Below, piece by piece: positions 35,228 to 44,099 of a stretch of 64,000 nucleotides of DNA; the stretch's first letter is position 1; the number at the start of each line of letters is the position of its first letter. The translations under genes and the position numbers were made by a program. The stretch lies in the NCBI GenBank assembly GCA_963585895.1, contig OY757939.1:40320141-40384140 (forward strand). Direction: 5' to 3'. Source of the DNA: Sepioteuthis lessoniana. Taxonomy: Eukaryota > Mollusca > Cephalopoda > Myopsida > Loliginidae. Under the pieces are notes generated by a model. It made no database searches. It had not been told where the DNA came from and saw nothing but the letters and a program-made list of their open reading frames with translations.

Positions 35228-35964
35228 CCTCTGCAGAGGGGTAAGACCCCCCCTCCCACAATGGTGAGGTTCCAGTAATGCTGGGGCTTTGTGGAATACG
35301 GAGCTCCCCTTCATTGCCATTGCTCCCAGGTCCACTCTGGCCTGGCGTGGTAGCACCTGATAGGGTCCTATCTATGGGTTAAATAGAACTAACGGCATAT
35401 TTATGCTAAACTGAATTGTTTGATTAAACTGATTAGCTTAAAATAGAAATGTTTTTGACAATTAAACCATACTTGCATTTAAACTGTGTGCTTATGCTAA
35501 AGTGAATTATTTGAAATAGAACTGTTTTTTGACATTGAAACTGTATTTATACTAAACTGAATTGTTTAACATAGAACTGTTTTTACATTTAACTGTGTGT
35601 AAACAAAATCTGTACTTATACTAAACTGAATTAGCTGAATTAGAACTGCTTGACTAAACTGAATAGCTTGAAATAGAAATGTTTTTCACAATTAAACTGT
35701 ACTTACATTTAAACTGTGTGCTTATGCTAAACTGAATTGTTTGAAATTAAACTGTTTTGACATTGAAACTGTACTTACACTAAACTGAATTGTTATATAT
35801 AACTGCTTGAATAGTTTGAAATAGAAATGTTTTTGACAATTAAACTGTGTACTCATGCTAAACTGAATTGTTTTAAATAGAACTGATTATTTACATAAAA
35901 ATGGATTTGGCGTTAAATAACCTACAAAGGTTGATTTGCTATAAAACCCAACAAACCAAACCAA
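35228..35964 (+). mobile_element. D2 element with expanded AATTCAG-type array
   Basis: Plus strand, 5'-truncated: it begins at CCTCTGCAGAGGGGTAAGAC. The array (complement form TAAACTGAATTG) is longer than in any other copy, about 8 irregular units between 35400 and 35885. The tail reads TGGATTTGGCGTTAAATAAC, then GGTTGATTTGC and a CCAACAAACCAAACCAAA run. Flanked by ATAGATCT at 35220-35227 and 35965-35972. Confidence 0.85.
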
Positions 35965-36178
35965 ATAGATCTGTTGGAAAATTATTGATATCCAGTAAAG
36001 GTACTTGATAGTACATAATTGTAAATTATTTGTATTAAGAATAGTTACTTGAAGCTTTGATTGTTTCCTAAAGATTAATATTATTAATTACTTGAAACCC
36101 TATAATTGTGTGCAAACAAATAAGTATCATTAAATAGAAATAATTGCTTGAAACTATATAATCATTAATATTATATAG

Positions 36179-36594
36179 TGTGGAGAACATTTCTCCCTCC
36201 CCCCTGCCTTTCATTGTAAAATGGACTACTCCTGCTTCTAAGTAAAGTAGGCGACCATTGTAGAGGGTGACCCGAAGGCTCCCTTTTCGATAGCTTACTA
36301 CACCAAGGTGTAGGGGGAGGGCGCTACTCCTTTCCCTGGATTGCTCCACTTTACCCTTGATCCGTACCTTATAATGCTGAGTGTTAAGCAAGGAGGCATC
36401 AAGTACCATTTTTTGAGTCTTTGGTATGACTCGATCTGGGATCGAACCCAGGTCTCCCGGGCTATTGGCGAACACTCTAACCGCTAGGCCAATGTCCGGT
36501 TGCTTATAAGTAAGTCCTGTTTTTACTAACTACTCATATATGCTGAATAAAGCCTAAATAAGGTTTCTCTGCTTTGTGTCTTTTATTCATTACA
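36179..36594 (+). repeat. 5' LTR, split by SINE-A
   Basis: About 150 bp of LTR once the SINE at 36246-36500 is removed, matching the 3' LTR at 40159-40308. It contains a TATA-like TTATAAG (36504-36510), a probable transcription start near 36536 (32 bp downstream), the polyadenylation signal AATAAA (36546-36551) and the end TTCATTACA. The two LTRs now differ at many positions, so the insertion is old. Confidence 0.85.
36246..36500 (-). mobile_element. SINE-A copy 6, inserted at the LTR TATA box
   Basis: Complete minus-strand SINE-A (255 bp). The target-site duplication TGCTTCTAAGTAA (36233-36245) / TGCTTATAAGTAA (36501-36513) contains the TATA-like box of the LTR; the right copy keeps TTATAAG, the left copy reads TTCTAAG. 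This is the cleanest definition of SINE-A ends in the window: AGTAGGCGACC at the tail side and CCGCTAGGCCAATGTCCGGT at the head side. Confidence 0.9.
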
Positions 36595-36612
36595 ATTTAT
36601 TCAGCATATATC
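36595..36612 (+). other. primer-binding site, self-complementary to LTR R region
   Basis: Directly after the 5' LTR stands TTTATTCAGCATATAT (36596-36611). It is the exact complement of ATATATGCTGAATAAA at 36536-36551, which lies where transcription should start, and the same 16-mer is kept in the 3' LTR (40250-40265). This is the arrangement of Tf1-type self-priming elements, where the 5' end of the RNA primes minus-strand synthesis. I see no tRNA-complementary TGG-type site. Confidence 0.7.
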
Positions 36613-36789
36613 TTCTGTTGAAATATGGAAAAAATTCTGTGGCCTTCAATATTTGAAACTTTCCTCTGTTTGAGTAATGCTGTAAAGGATTGGAGGCACT
36701 GGCTTGCTACTTTTGAGAATTTTCTGTAAAGTATAGAACAATATGCCCACGACTGACAAATGTTCCTTCTAAACTTTATAGGCCCTTAA

Positions 36790-37345
36790 GTGTATGAGTT
36801 GATCTCTGACTGTCTAGACTACAAGAGAGTCATTGGTAAACTCCAGCAATTATATGACAAGCCTAAGAATGGAATCTATATCAAATATATACTATGAAGG
36901 TGCCGAAAAAAACCAGAAGAGGTGTTAGATGATTAATCTTCTAAATCTCAAGTGTTTAAGCGAGGATTACAACTACAAGGTTGTCTGTGATGAGGAACAT
37001 AGAGCCAAGGCCATAAGAGATGCCTTCATAAGTGGACTTCTGTCCATCAATATTTAACAACAACTACCCGAAAATGTAACCCTGGACCTCACCACTGCTC
37101 TTGAACAAGCTCAGAAAAATCTGACTCGATCTCTCAAACAGTTTTCTGTACTGCAGCCCCCTTTGTTGGTAACCCCTGCAACCTGAAAGAAAACATAATA
37201 TCCACAGCAGCTTCTAAAACTCAAAAGTGTTTCTTTTATGGAAACAATAGGCATTTTTGCTGTTACTGTCCATGCTACGTGTTGAAGATGTGGCAAAATT
37301 GGCCATTTTGCTAAAGTATGTAATTCCAGGACTTCCATGACTCTT
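36790..37345 (+). pseudogene. Gypsy gag remnant with two zinc knuckles
   Basis: Capsid-like pieces are readable in changing frames: QLYDKPKN, PEEVLDD, AKAIRDAFISGL (36,990s to 37,050s) and EQAQKNLTRSLKQFS. Then follow two nucleocapsid CCHC boxes. In the first (from 37228) the second cysteine is tyrosine (CFFYGNNRH). In the second (37280-37321) a TGA stop follows the first cysteine, and the rest reads RCGKIGHFAKVC. A one-base shift separates the two boxes. Gag would package RNA in a virus-like particle; this one cannot be made. Confidence 0.8.
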
Positions 37346-37400
37346 TGTTCTCCTGATTCTGTGATAATGGCAACATCATTTACAGATTTGTTTGCTGCAA

Positions 37401-37640
37401 GTAAAGTTGGCGACTGTAGTTGAGGGTGACCCGAAGGCTCCCTTTTCAATAGCTACTACACCGAGGTGTAGGGGAGGGCGCAACTCCTTTCCCTGGATTG
37501 CTCCACTTTATCCTTGATCCTTACCTTATAAGGCTGCATCAAGTACCATTTTTTTGAGTCTTTAGCATGACTTGACCTGGGATTGAACCCCTGTCTCCCA
37601 GAGCATTGGCGAACACTCTACCCATTAGGCCAATGGTCCG
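37401..37640 (-). mobile_element. SINE-A copy 7 inside Gypsy
   Basis: Minus-strand SINE-A (tail TAAAGTTGGCGACTG, body GCTCCCTTTTCAATAGC, head GGGATTGAACCCCTGTCTCC, CCCATTAGGCCAATGG). The middle has lost the GAGTGTTAAGCAAGG block. It lies between the gag knuckles and the protease remnant. I could not find a convincing target duplication. Confidence 0.9.
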
Positions 37641-37659
37641 TACCCCAATAAAAATCTGC

Positions 37660-37910
37660 CTTTCCTAATGGGTAATAAAACTGTGTCAATGGCATTGACT
37701 TCTCTGTGTTCTCAAACATCAGGTAACTGTAAATGCCTGGTAAATGTGGAAGTGGAGATGCAAAAATATTTTGATATTAAATTGTCTGTACTTCCTGATT
37801 TGTATGCTGTTTTCATTCTTGGGCAAGACTTTATAGGGCAACACAAAAGTATCTGTGTGAAATTTGGTGGAAAGAGGCCCCACCTTACGTGTGTGCAGAC
37901 TGACTTTTCT
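37660..37910 (+). pseudogene. Gypsy protease remnant
   Basis: Frame reads NKTVSMALTSLC, KCLVNVEVEMQKYFDI and then LSVLPDLYAVFILGQDFIGQ (the conserved ILGxDF flap of retroviral-type aspartic proteases) and HKSICVKFGGKRP. The catalytic Asp-Thr/Ser-Gly motif, expected about 60 residues before ILGQDF, is absent; it was probably lost around the SINE-A insertion. Confidence 0.8.
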
Positions 37911-38640
37911 TCCTCCTCAACTCTTTGCTAATCTTGCTGAGATTTACAAACCAATAGCTATTAAATCTAAAAAATACAGTAAGCAAGATAAAGAATTCAT
38001 GGCTACTGAAGTAAATAGACTGCTTTTTAAAGAAACTATTGACCCCAGCATGTCTTCTTGGCAAGTCCAGGTCATAGTGACCACTAACGAATGATATAAA
38101 AAGAGAATGGTGGTCAACTGTTCTCTAATGGTTAACAGATTGACAATGTTGAATGCTTACCCTTTATTTAAGATTGGTGAACAAGGTGGCCCAATACAAA
38201 CTCTATAGTACTGTAGATTTGAAATTCACTTAGCACCAGATCTCAATATCTAAAAAAAAGACAAAATTTATACTGCTGTTAAAGCAGATGGCAAGTTATA
38301 TCACTTCTGCAGGTTACCATTGAGAGTAACCAATGGAGTTGCTTGCTTTCAAAGGATAATTGATAAGTTTGTAGTTGACAATTTACTATCCCTCACATTT
38401 ACCTACTTAGACAATATAACTATCTGTGGTAAGAGCACAATGAGAACCTCAAATTTACAGAAGTGGCCAAGAAGTTTAATTTACAATCATAATAAATTGT
38501 CTTTCTCCAACTCTACATTGGACCTTTTAAGCTACACAATATCTGAGGGTACAATTATACTAAACTCTGAGAAACTTACCCTTCCTTGTGATATTAATTC
38601 TTGCTTGGGAATGTTCTATTAGTATTTCCAATAGATTGCC
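37880..38640 (+). pseudogene. Gypsy reverse transcriptase remnant
   Basis: Readable segments: FANLAEIYKPIAIKSKKYSK, then EVNRLLFKETIDPS with SSWQVQVIVTTNE, then RMVVNCSLMVNRL (the RMVVDYR-type block with Asp changed to Asn), then RVTNGVACFQRIIDK and the catalytic box TYLDNITICG at 38404-38427. The usual YxDD is YLDN here, as it is in some invertebrate Gypsy lineages. The block with the first catalytic aspartate (normally FSxxDLxxAYHQ) is damaged near 38210-38240. Several stops and shifts. Confidence 0.85.
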
Positions 38641-38774
38641 AAGTATTCTGAAAAAGTACCCCCCCACTCATACAAGCCAATAGCTTTTACCCAAGACTGC
38701 TGAAAAGGCTTTTGAATACCTAAAAGCTGAAGGAGAAAACGCAACAGTATATTCTATTGAATACAGTTCCTTTT

Positions 38775-39125
38775 AATGTAGAAACTGATGCTTCATTCCA
38801 CTGTATTGCAACCTCATTGAACCAATCTGGAAGATCAGTAGCTTTCTTTTCAAGGACTTTAAATACCAGTGAATAAAAATGCTCTTCTATAGAAAAGGAA
38901 GCCCAATATATCATCCAAACCATATATAAATGGAAGCACTATTTAACTGGAGTCAATTCACTTTATTTATTGATTAGAGATCAGTGGCATTAGTGTTTGA
39001 TTCAAATCTGGCTGGGAATATAAAAAAATAAGATCCAAAGGTGGAGGGTCGAACTTGCCTGTTTCAGTATTAAATACCGCCTGGGGAGAGATAATGTTAC
39101 TGCAGATATGTTATCTAGAGCTTAT
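38775..39125 (+). pseudogene. Gypsy RNase H remnant
   Basis: FNVETDASFHCIATSLNQSG (first RNase H aspartate in TDAS), VAFFSRTLNTSE, then after a stop SSIEKEAQYIIQTIYKWKHY, LTGVNSLYLLI and RWRVELACFS, ending YRLGRDNVTADMLSR. This is the standard RNase H order of Ty3/Gypsy pol, with the second acid (EKEA) present. Broken by at least three stops. Confidence 0.85.
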
Positions 39126-39139
39126 TGTTCTGCTGTAAG

Positions 39140-39900
39140 TTTGGATACCCTAGAGAAATTACACAACTCTCTTTGTTACCCTGGTGTTACATGAATTATG
39201 CATTTTGTTAAGTTGTGGAACCTTCCTTTCTCTGTTGAGGATGTAAACAGAGTATCTGCCTCTTGCACTGCATGTGCCAAAGACAAGCCTTGACTTTACC
39301 AATCTGACACTCTGCCTTAATAAAAGCAACCAGTTCTTTTGAAAGGTTCAGCATTAACTTCAAAGGACCCCTGCCATCTTTATGTTGACTGAAATGAAAA
39401 CCTTCTTACATGGGCATGGAATTTCAACTAGCCATATAACCCCTAGGTAATGAACAGTGTAAGAGGTATAAGGGCATATAGTGGAGAGCAATAACTCTAG
39501 CACTCAAAACACAATGCCTACCTATAAATCAATGGGAGAATATTTTGCTACAAGCTTTACATTCAATTCATACATTACATTCAACAACTACAAATGCTAC
39601 TCCTCATGAATGGCTATTCGACTATCCTTGCTGATCCTCAAGTGGCTGTTCTGTTCCAACATGGCTAGCAACATCAAGAAAGGTTTTTCTAAAATGTCAT
39701 GTTAGACAATTGAAGTACAAGCTTATTGTGGAGGAGGCAGAACTTATAGAATATAATTCTTGTTATGTGCACATTCGTCTTTAAAATGGCTAGAAAACCA
39801 TGGTATCACTCCAATATCTTGTCCCTGCTCGTCTTGTGCAAAAATATTCTCCTGAAATACAAGACTCTAACCCACTCAAAACTCTGAGACATTAGATCTC
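39140..39900 (+). pseudogene. Gypsy integrase remnant, core deleted
   Basis: The zinc-binding domain is visible (LHNSLCYPGV, KLWNLPFSVEDVNRV, SASCTACAKDKP). The core starts with NFKGPLPS, where the first catalytic Asp has become Asn, and then jumps to a short piece resembling TPYNPxG, losing the second Asp and most of the core. The C-terminal part is readable in fragments (QCLPINQWEN, ATPHEWLFDYPC, EAELIEYNS). Integrase would insert the cDNA; this copy could not. Confidence 0.75.
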
Positions 39901-40158
39901 AACCAGAATATTGTAACACCTAATGAGACTGAATCTATTACAGTTACACTAGTAAATGAAATTACGACTACTTTTTTGTCGATTGGAATGTTTGCATAAA
40001 CCTCTTGACCGCTTAATGTATGAGTAAATATTTTGCTGTTTTTCTTAGATCAGATGAGGTTAAGGAAAAAAAGTTGAAATAAATCCCTCTAGGATTTTAA
40101 TCTTATCTTAATGTTGATTGACTAACTGCCTCTAACAATTTCTTGTAACAGGGGAGAT

Positions 40159-40308
40159 TGTAGCGAACTTTCTTTTCCACCCACCTGCCTTGTTGTTATA
40201 AAATTAACTGTTCATGCTTATAAGTAAGTCCTGTTTTTACGAACTAATTATATATGCTGAATAAAGCCTAAATAAGATTTTTCTGCTTTGTATCTTTTAT
40301 TCATTACA
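40159..40308 (+). repeat. 3' LTR, 150 bp
   Basis: Starts TGTAGCGAAC after a polypurine tract and ends TTATTCATTACA. It carries TTATAAG (40218-40224), the 16-mer ATATATGCTGAATAAA (40250-40265) and AATAAA inside it. It is very short for a Gypsy LTR. Confidence 0.85.
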
Positions 40309-40654
40309 CATAGGAATACTTAAAACCATAGAACTGTATGCAAATTTTATGTATTAGATAGGCGTATTTGATATCATATAACTGTGCAAAAAAACTTTTC
40401 AGACATGATTACATAAAAAATGTAAATATAAATGTACGATGAAGGCAATTCCCTAACTTCTAGCTCTAGAATAACCTTAGATGGGTTGATATACTATTAA
40501 AATTCATTAAATTGGTTTAATACCTTAGGTAGCTTAGCGTGCTGCATTACTGTTTTTTTTTTTTTAATCCATGTAGTTTTGTATGAAAATAGTCAAAAGA
40601 TCCAGAATGCCAATTTTCTAAAAAATTTGTGTTGCTTGTAGATAAAATCACCCC

Positions 40655-41190
40655 ACCTTGGTAGCTGTATCTCATCTACTGAAAGTGATGTCAGCATATA
40701 CAGAGGAAAGGAATGGACTGTTATTGACAGGTTATCAACAATATGGAAATCTGATTTCTCTGATAGAATAGAATTGGAATTGTTTCAAGCTATAGCTGTG
40801 TCAGTACTACTGAATGGCTGTACCACTTGGATTTTGACAAAATGCTTGAAGAATGAATTTGGGAACTACACTAGAATGCTGTGTACTATTTGGAACAAAT
40901 TCTGGATGTGGTAATCTACAAAACAGTAGCTGTATGGCCACTTCCCTCACATCTCATATACCATCCATGCTGAGCACTGCTGGATGAGTCAGGATGAACT
41001 CATAAGCAACATTCTTAAATGGACTTCTACTCATGGGCACACCAGTGTTAGTCATCCAGCAAAAACTTTGATTCATTAGCCCTGTGTGGACACAGGATGC
41101 TGCTTAGGGGACTTACCAAGGGTAATGACTGATAGGGATGGATAGAGAGTCAGTCAAAGGAATCCATGCTATTGGTACACCTTGATGATT
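40655..41190 (+). pseudogene. RTE-type LINE, C-terminal fragment (copy 1)
   Basis: Plus-strand translation in shifting frames: STESDVSIYRG, EWTVIDRLSTIW, KSDFSDRIELE, LLNGCTTWILTK, then CLKNEFGNYTRMLCTIWN, LYGHFPHI, DELISNILKWTSTHGH, CVDTGCCLGDLPRVM. This matches the region after the reverse transcriptase in RTE-like elements and is colinear with the copies at 44-45.8 kb and 52.7-53.2 kb. No catalytic part is left. Confidence 0.8.
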
Positions 41191-42059
41191 TAGATCTCGG
41201 ACAATTGGTTGGGTATTTATAAAGTGGAATATCATCAAAGAAGAGACAGAATTCATTTTAGATTGGTTAATTATTGATTTATACTAATTGATAAATATTC
41301 CTTCCCCCCCCTTTTTTTAAGATGGAGTGGGGGATAAAAAGGAAACGATATAAATGAACAGAAAATGAGAAAAAAAAATTTCTTTACATTTACTCATTTC
41401 TTAAACAATTTGATTATTGTTATCAAACACTTAGGGGCAGATCTATTGCCATTCTTTGTGTTATATAAAAATATGCTCTTTTTATCCCCCCCTCCTTCCT
41501 GTTATTTATTAAAAAATTTTTTATCCTTTTTTGCTACAGAACATAATATTTCAAAATTCCACTTATCTTGAAAGCACTTATTTTTAAGAACTTAACAGTT
41601 GTTTTTGACATGTCAATCTCCTGTCATAGTATGTCGTTTCTTCCTCTCCCCCACTGACGACTCCCTGTTGCTTAAGTAGATCCTGGAAGAGGCAGACTTG
41701 ATTTGTCTAAGCTGGATTCACAGTTGCATGCTATCACATGTGTCAATAAACTAGTTCTGCAATAGCATTTTTAATAGATTAAATTTGGTGTCAAACATTT
41801 TCTAGTTATCTTTGCATCAACAGGTGGGGGACTATACAGTCTGTGACCAGCTTCACTGACTGACTGTAAACGTCAAAATAAATATTGTTCATGTATAAGT
41901 GCACGTTGTGTGCCTGGTATTAAATTTAAAGCATATTTCTTGTGAAAACATTTTTTTATATCCATGTTTTCTTTATTCACTGTCTGCAAACAAAATATTT
42001 CTTGGTTGTACATGTTGTATAAACACGTATAAGATTAGCTTTGATTTAGTGATTTATCA
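41191..42059. other. no gene recognised
   Basis: Mixed sequence with a C-run (41305) followed by T-run. AATAAA occurs at about 41746 and 41879, and the 41590-41900 part is less AT-rich, with CTGACTGACTGTAAACG near 41855. It could be an old LTR or untranslated exon; I cannot decide. Confidence 0.35.
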
Positions 42060-42290
42060 AGCTTAGCTTAATTTTAGCATAAAACCAGAAAAATGGAGTG
42101 ACCCATGAGAATATAACTCACTAACAATGGTCTCCTAATCTAGCTTGCTAATCATTACACCATATGAGGTGCTCTAATAGTTATGTACTAAGTTTACCTT
42201 AGTTATGGCTCACAGTGTGAATAAAACTCACCAACAATGGTCTCTTAATCTAGCTAGCTCAACAGTACACCATATGAAGTGCCCAGATAG

Positions 42291-42342
<52 letters not shown>

Positions 42343-42405
42343 TAAGTCTTGCTTTGTTATGGCTCACAGTGAGGATTGAACTCATTAATGGTCTCTTAAT
42401 GAACA
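42060..42405 (-). mobile_element. three tandem SINE-G fragments with TA microsatellite
   Basis: The block AACTCACTAACAATGGTCTC / AACTCACCAACAATGGTCTC / AACTCATTAATGGTCTC appears three times (near 42115, 42226, 42379), each preceded by a CTTAGTTATGGCTCACAGTG-like stretch in the later two. A TA run of about 43 bp (42293-42335) separates the second and third. Confidence 0.7.
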
Positions 42406-42501
42406 CAAAATCATTAATTTATCGAATTGATTTTTAAAGCTAATGCTTGCTCCTAGTCTTTTTCCATGTTATGTTTGGATGTCAGTCTTTCTGCTTGTAT
42501 T

Positions 42502-42793
42502 GGAGGCGCTTGTGGTGTAATGGTTATTGTTGTAGGAAATGGACCTGGTGATCTAAGTTCAAATCTTGAACAAGGGCTTTTGCATATCACTTTGTACTAA
42601 TATCCTTGGTAATGGGATGCATCCATCTATTCTCCCCCTCCCAACTATGTATTAATAGTAGAGTAGATTGAGCTCCTTAGATTTGGTATAGCAACCAGTC
42701 TAGGAGAAAGAAAACTCTGAATTCAAACCAGCTGTACTCTACTTAAAAATTAAAATTGTTGCATTTTGCCTGTATTGGAGGAGTTGGGTTGAT
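42502..42793 (+). mobile_element. SINE-B
   Basis: Head GGCGCTTGTGGTGTAATGG and AAGTTCAAATCTTG (B-box-like), core AATATCCTTGGTAATGGGATG, tail CCAGTCTAGGAGAAAGAAAA, ending GGAGGAGTTGGGTTGATATG. Complete but diverged. Confidence 0.85.
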
Positions 42794-42866
42794 ATGTATC
42801 ACACCAGTTCAGTGGATCCGGGAGTAATGACAATGAAGGTGTACTTCACACTCCTGATAACTGTGG
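42794..42866 (-). mobile_element. D element head fragment
   Basis: CCAGTTCAGTGGATCCGGG, AGTAATGACAATGAAGGTGT and CACACTCCTGATAACTG match the D head only. Confidence 0.5.
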
Positions 42867-43664
42867 TTTAGGGGAGGGATTGGATAAACAGGTTGAAAAA
42901 TTTTAGACTCCTGATTTTTTTTTTTTTTTTTTTTTTTTTTTCCCAAAGAAAAAATTAGGTGTCTAAAATTTATGTGTACATAGAGGTATACTGCATATCA
43001 TAAATGATTCTTCCTCTTTGATCCTCAGCTTTTGTCATCTGGAAAAAAAAAGAAAAAGACAACTTTGTCTAAGAATTGTCTTCATGTCATCAGAAAAATG
43101 AAAAACATAAGAGTTCTGTTGAACTGCATTGAAATATTCCAAGGGCTAAACTACAGCCTCTAAAATAAGGCTCTCAAATTTTCCAACATAAAACAATTGT
43201 GTTCAAAACTTTTAAAAAATAAATCATATAAAATCTTGACCTGTGAATGTATGGGGAAAGTTTGTCCTTTTTGTAAAAAATTAGCCTATTTGTATATTAT
43301 CAAAATTTCAATCATATTTGCATGGAATTGTAATCCAGCAATGCATTTAAAATTCACTAACTTCACAAATAAAGCAATTTCCAGTCCACTTTCTAACTGA
43401 ATGATATAATTTTGTGGATCTGCATTTGAACTAAATATTATCATTTTCAATCATCTGAATTCTCAATATAATTGATTACTTTGAAATGCTAAATTCTAAA
43501 CATTTACTTCTTCCTCAATAGAAACATCAATATCATCTAAACCTTTACTCCTTCCTCAATAGAAACATCAATATCATCATGCTGTTACAATGGGAACAAC
43601 CGTGGGTTTACAGGATATGTGGTTAATAAATTTCAAACTGTATTAAAGAATATAAAATCTTTTT
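42867..43664. other. no gene recognised; short duplication
   Basis: Contains a T-run (about 42917-42942) and a 40-bp direct duplication at 43500-43580 based on TTCCTCAATAGAAACATCAA. No coding family recognised. Confidence 0.5.
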
Positions 43665-44018
43665 GGCTGTATAGCCCATATATATATATCTATGGGTGAC
43701 TATATATATGCTCCACCTTGGGTATTTTGGCAAAGGAATTAACAGTTGCCACTTGCGTAGTGCAAAGGTCTTTTAACGAATTGAGCACTTTGGTAACTCA
43801 TAGCATAAAATGTAAACACACAAAAGTTGATACAAATGTGCTAGTTTTCCTAGCTGATGTTGAGTCACACACTGACTTAGGGGTATGTCATCAGCCGGAC
43901 ATAAAGTTGGTCGGGTTTCGATCCCGGTTTGGAGCGCCTCATGTCTAGCCACACTAAAGAGTTCTAATACTGTAATACAATGGAACCGTCTGTCTGTTGA
44001 TGACATATATGGTTTTTA
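43665..44018 (+). mobile_element. SINE-F copy
   Basis: Contains TATATATATGCTCCACCTTG, GGCAAAGGAATTAACAG, a stronger B box than the first copy (GGGTTTCGATCCCGG) and the end block TGTCTAGCCACACTAAAGAG. The 5' direct repeat seen in the 11.3-kb copy is absent here. Confidence 0.75.
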
Positions 44019-44099
44019 GTTTTATATTTATTCTATAATTCTGATGGTGTGAAAAAACCCAGATGATACAATTTGTAAATTAAAAAGAAAATTACACAG

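Larger units (their letters stand above)
36179..40308 (+). mobile_element. Ty3/Gypsy LTR retrotransposon, decayed
   Basis: An LTR element of about 3.6 kb after removing two SINE-A insertions. Both LTRs end TG...CA; flanks TATAG (36174-36178) and CATAG (40309-40313) look like a 5-bp target duplication with one change. Order from left: LTR, primer-binding site, gag with two zinc knuckles, protease, reverse transcriptase, RNase H, integrase, polypurine tract AGGGGAGA (40150-40157), LTR. Every domain is broken by stops or shifts, and the protease active site and integrase core are missing, so it is not autonomous. No envelope-like frame is seen. Confidence 0.9.
35050..40515 (+). mobile_element. 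D1 element split by D2 and Gypsy insertions
   Basis: The D1 head lies at 35050-35227 (CTTGCAAAGGGGTAAGAC, GTGAGGCTCTAGTTCAAG), the middle at 35973-36178 (TATTTGTATTAAGAATAG, ACTTGAAACCCTATAATTG) and the rest of middle and tail at 40309-40515 (ATAGGAATACTTAAAACC, GATGGGTTGATATACTATTA). A D2 sits at 35228-35964 and a Gypsy element at 36179-40308, both within this one copy. Joining the three pieces restores the normal order of D1 parts. Confidence 0.8.

Noticed and set aside
35400-35885. Regularly spaced repeats resembling a CRISPR array
   Set aside because: Units are irregular, degenerate and part of a retroposed D2 element in an animal genome; no cas genes.
36068-36475. 135-codon minus-strand open frame
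   Set aside because: It reads through SINE-A and LTR sequence; similar frames appear in the other SINE-A copies (2635-2889) because the SINE body happens to be open.
41590-41900. LTR-like segment with AATAAA and a TTGGTGTCA site similar to a tRNA primer-binding site
   Set aside because: No TG...CA ends with target duplication and no pol sequence; left as unassigned.
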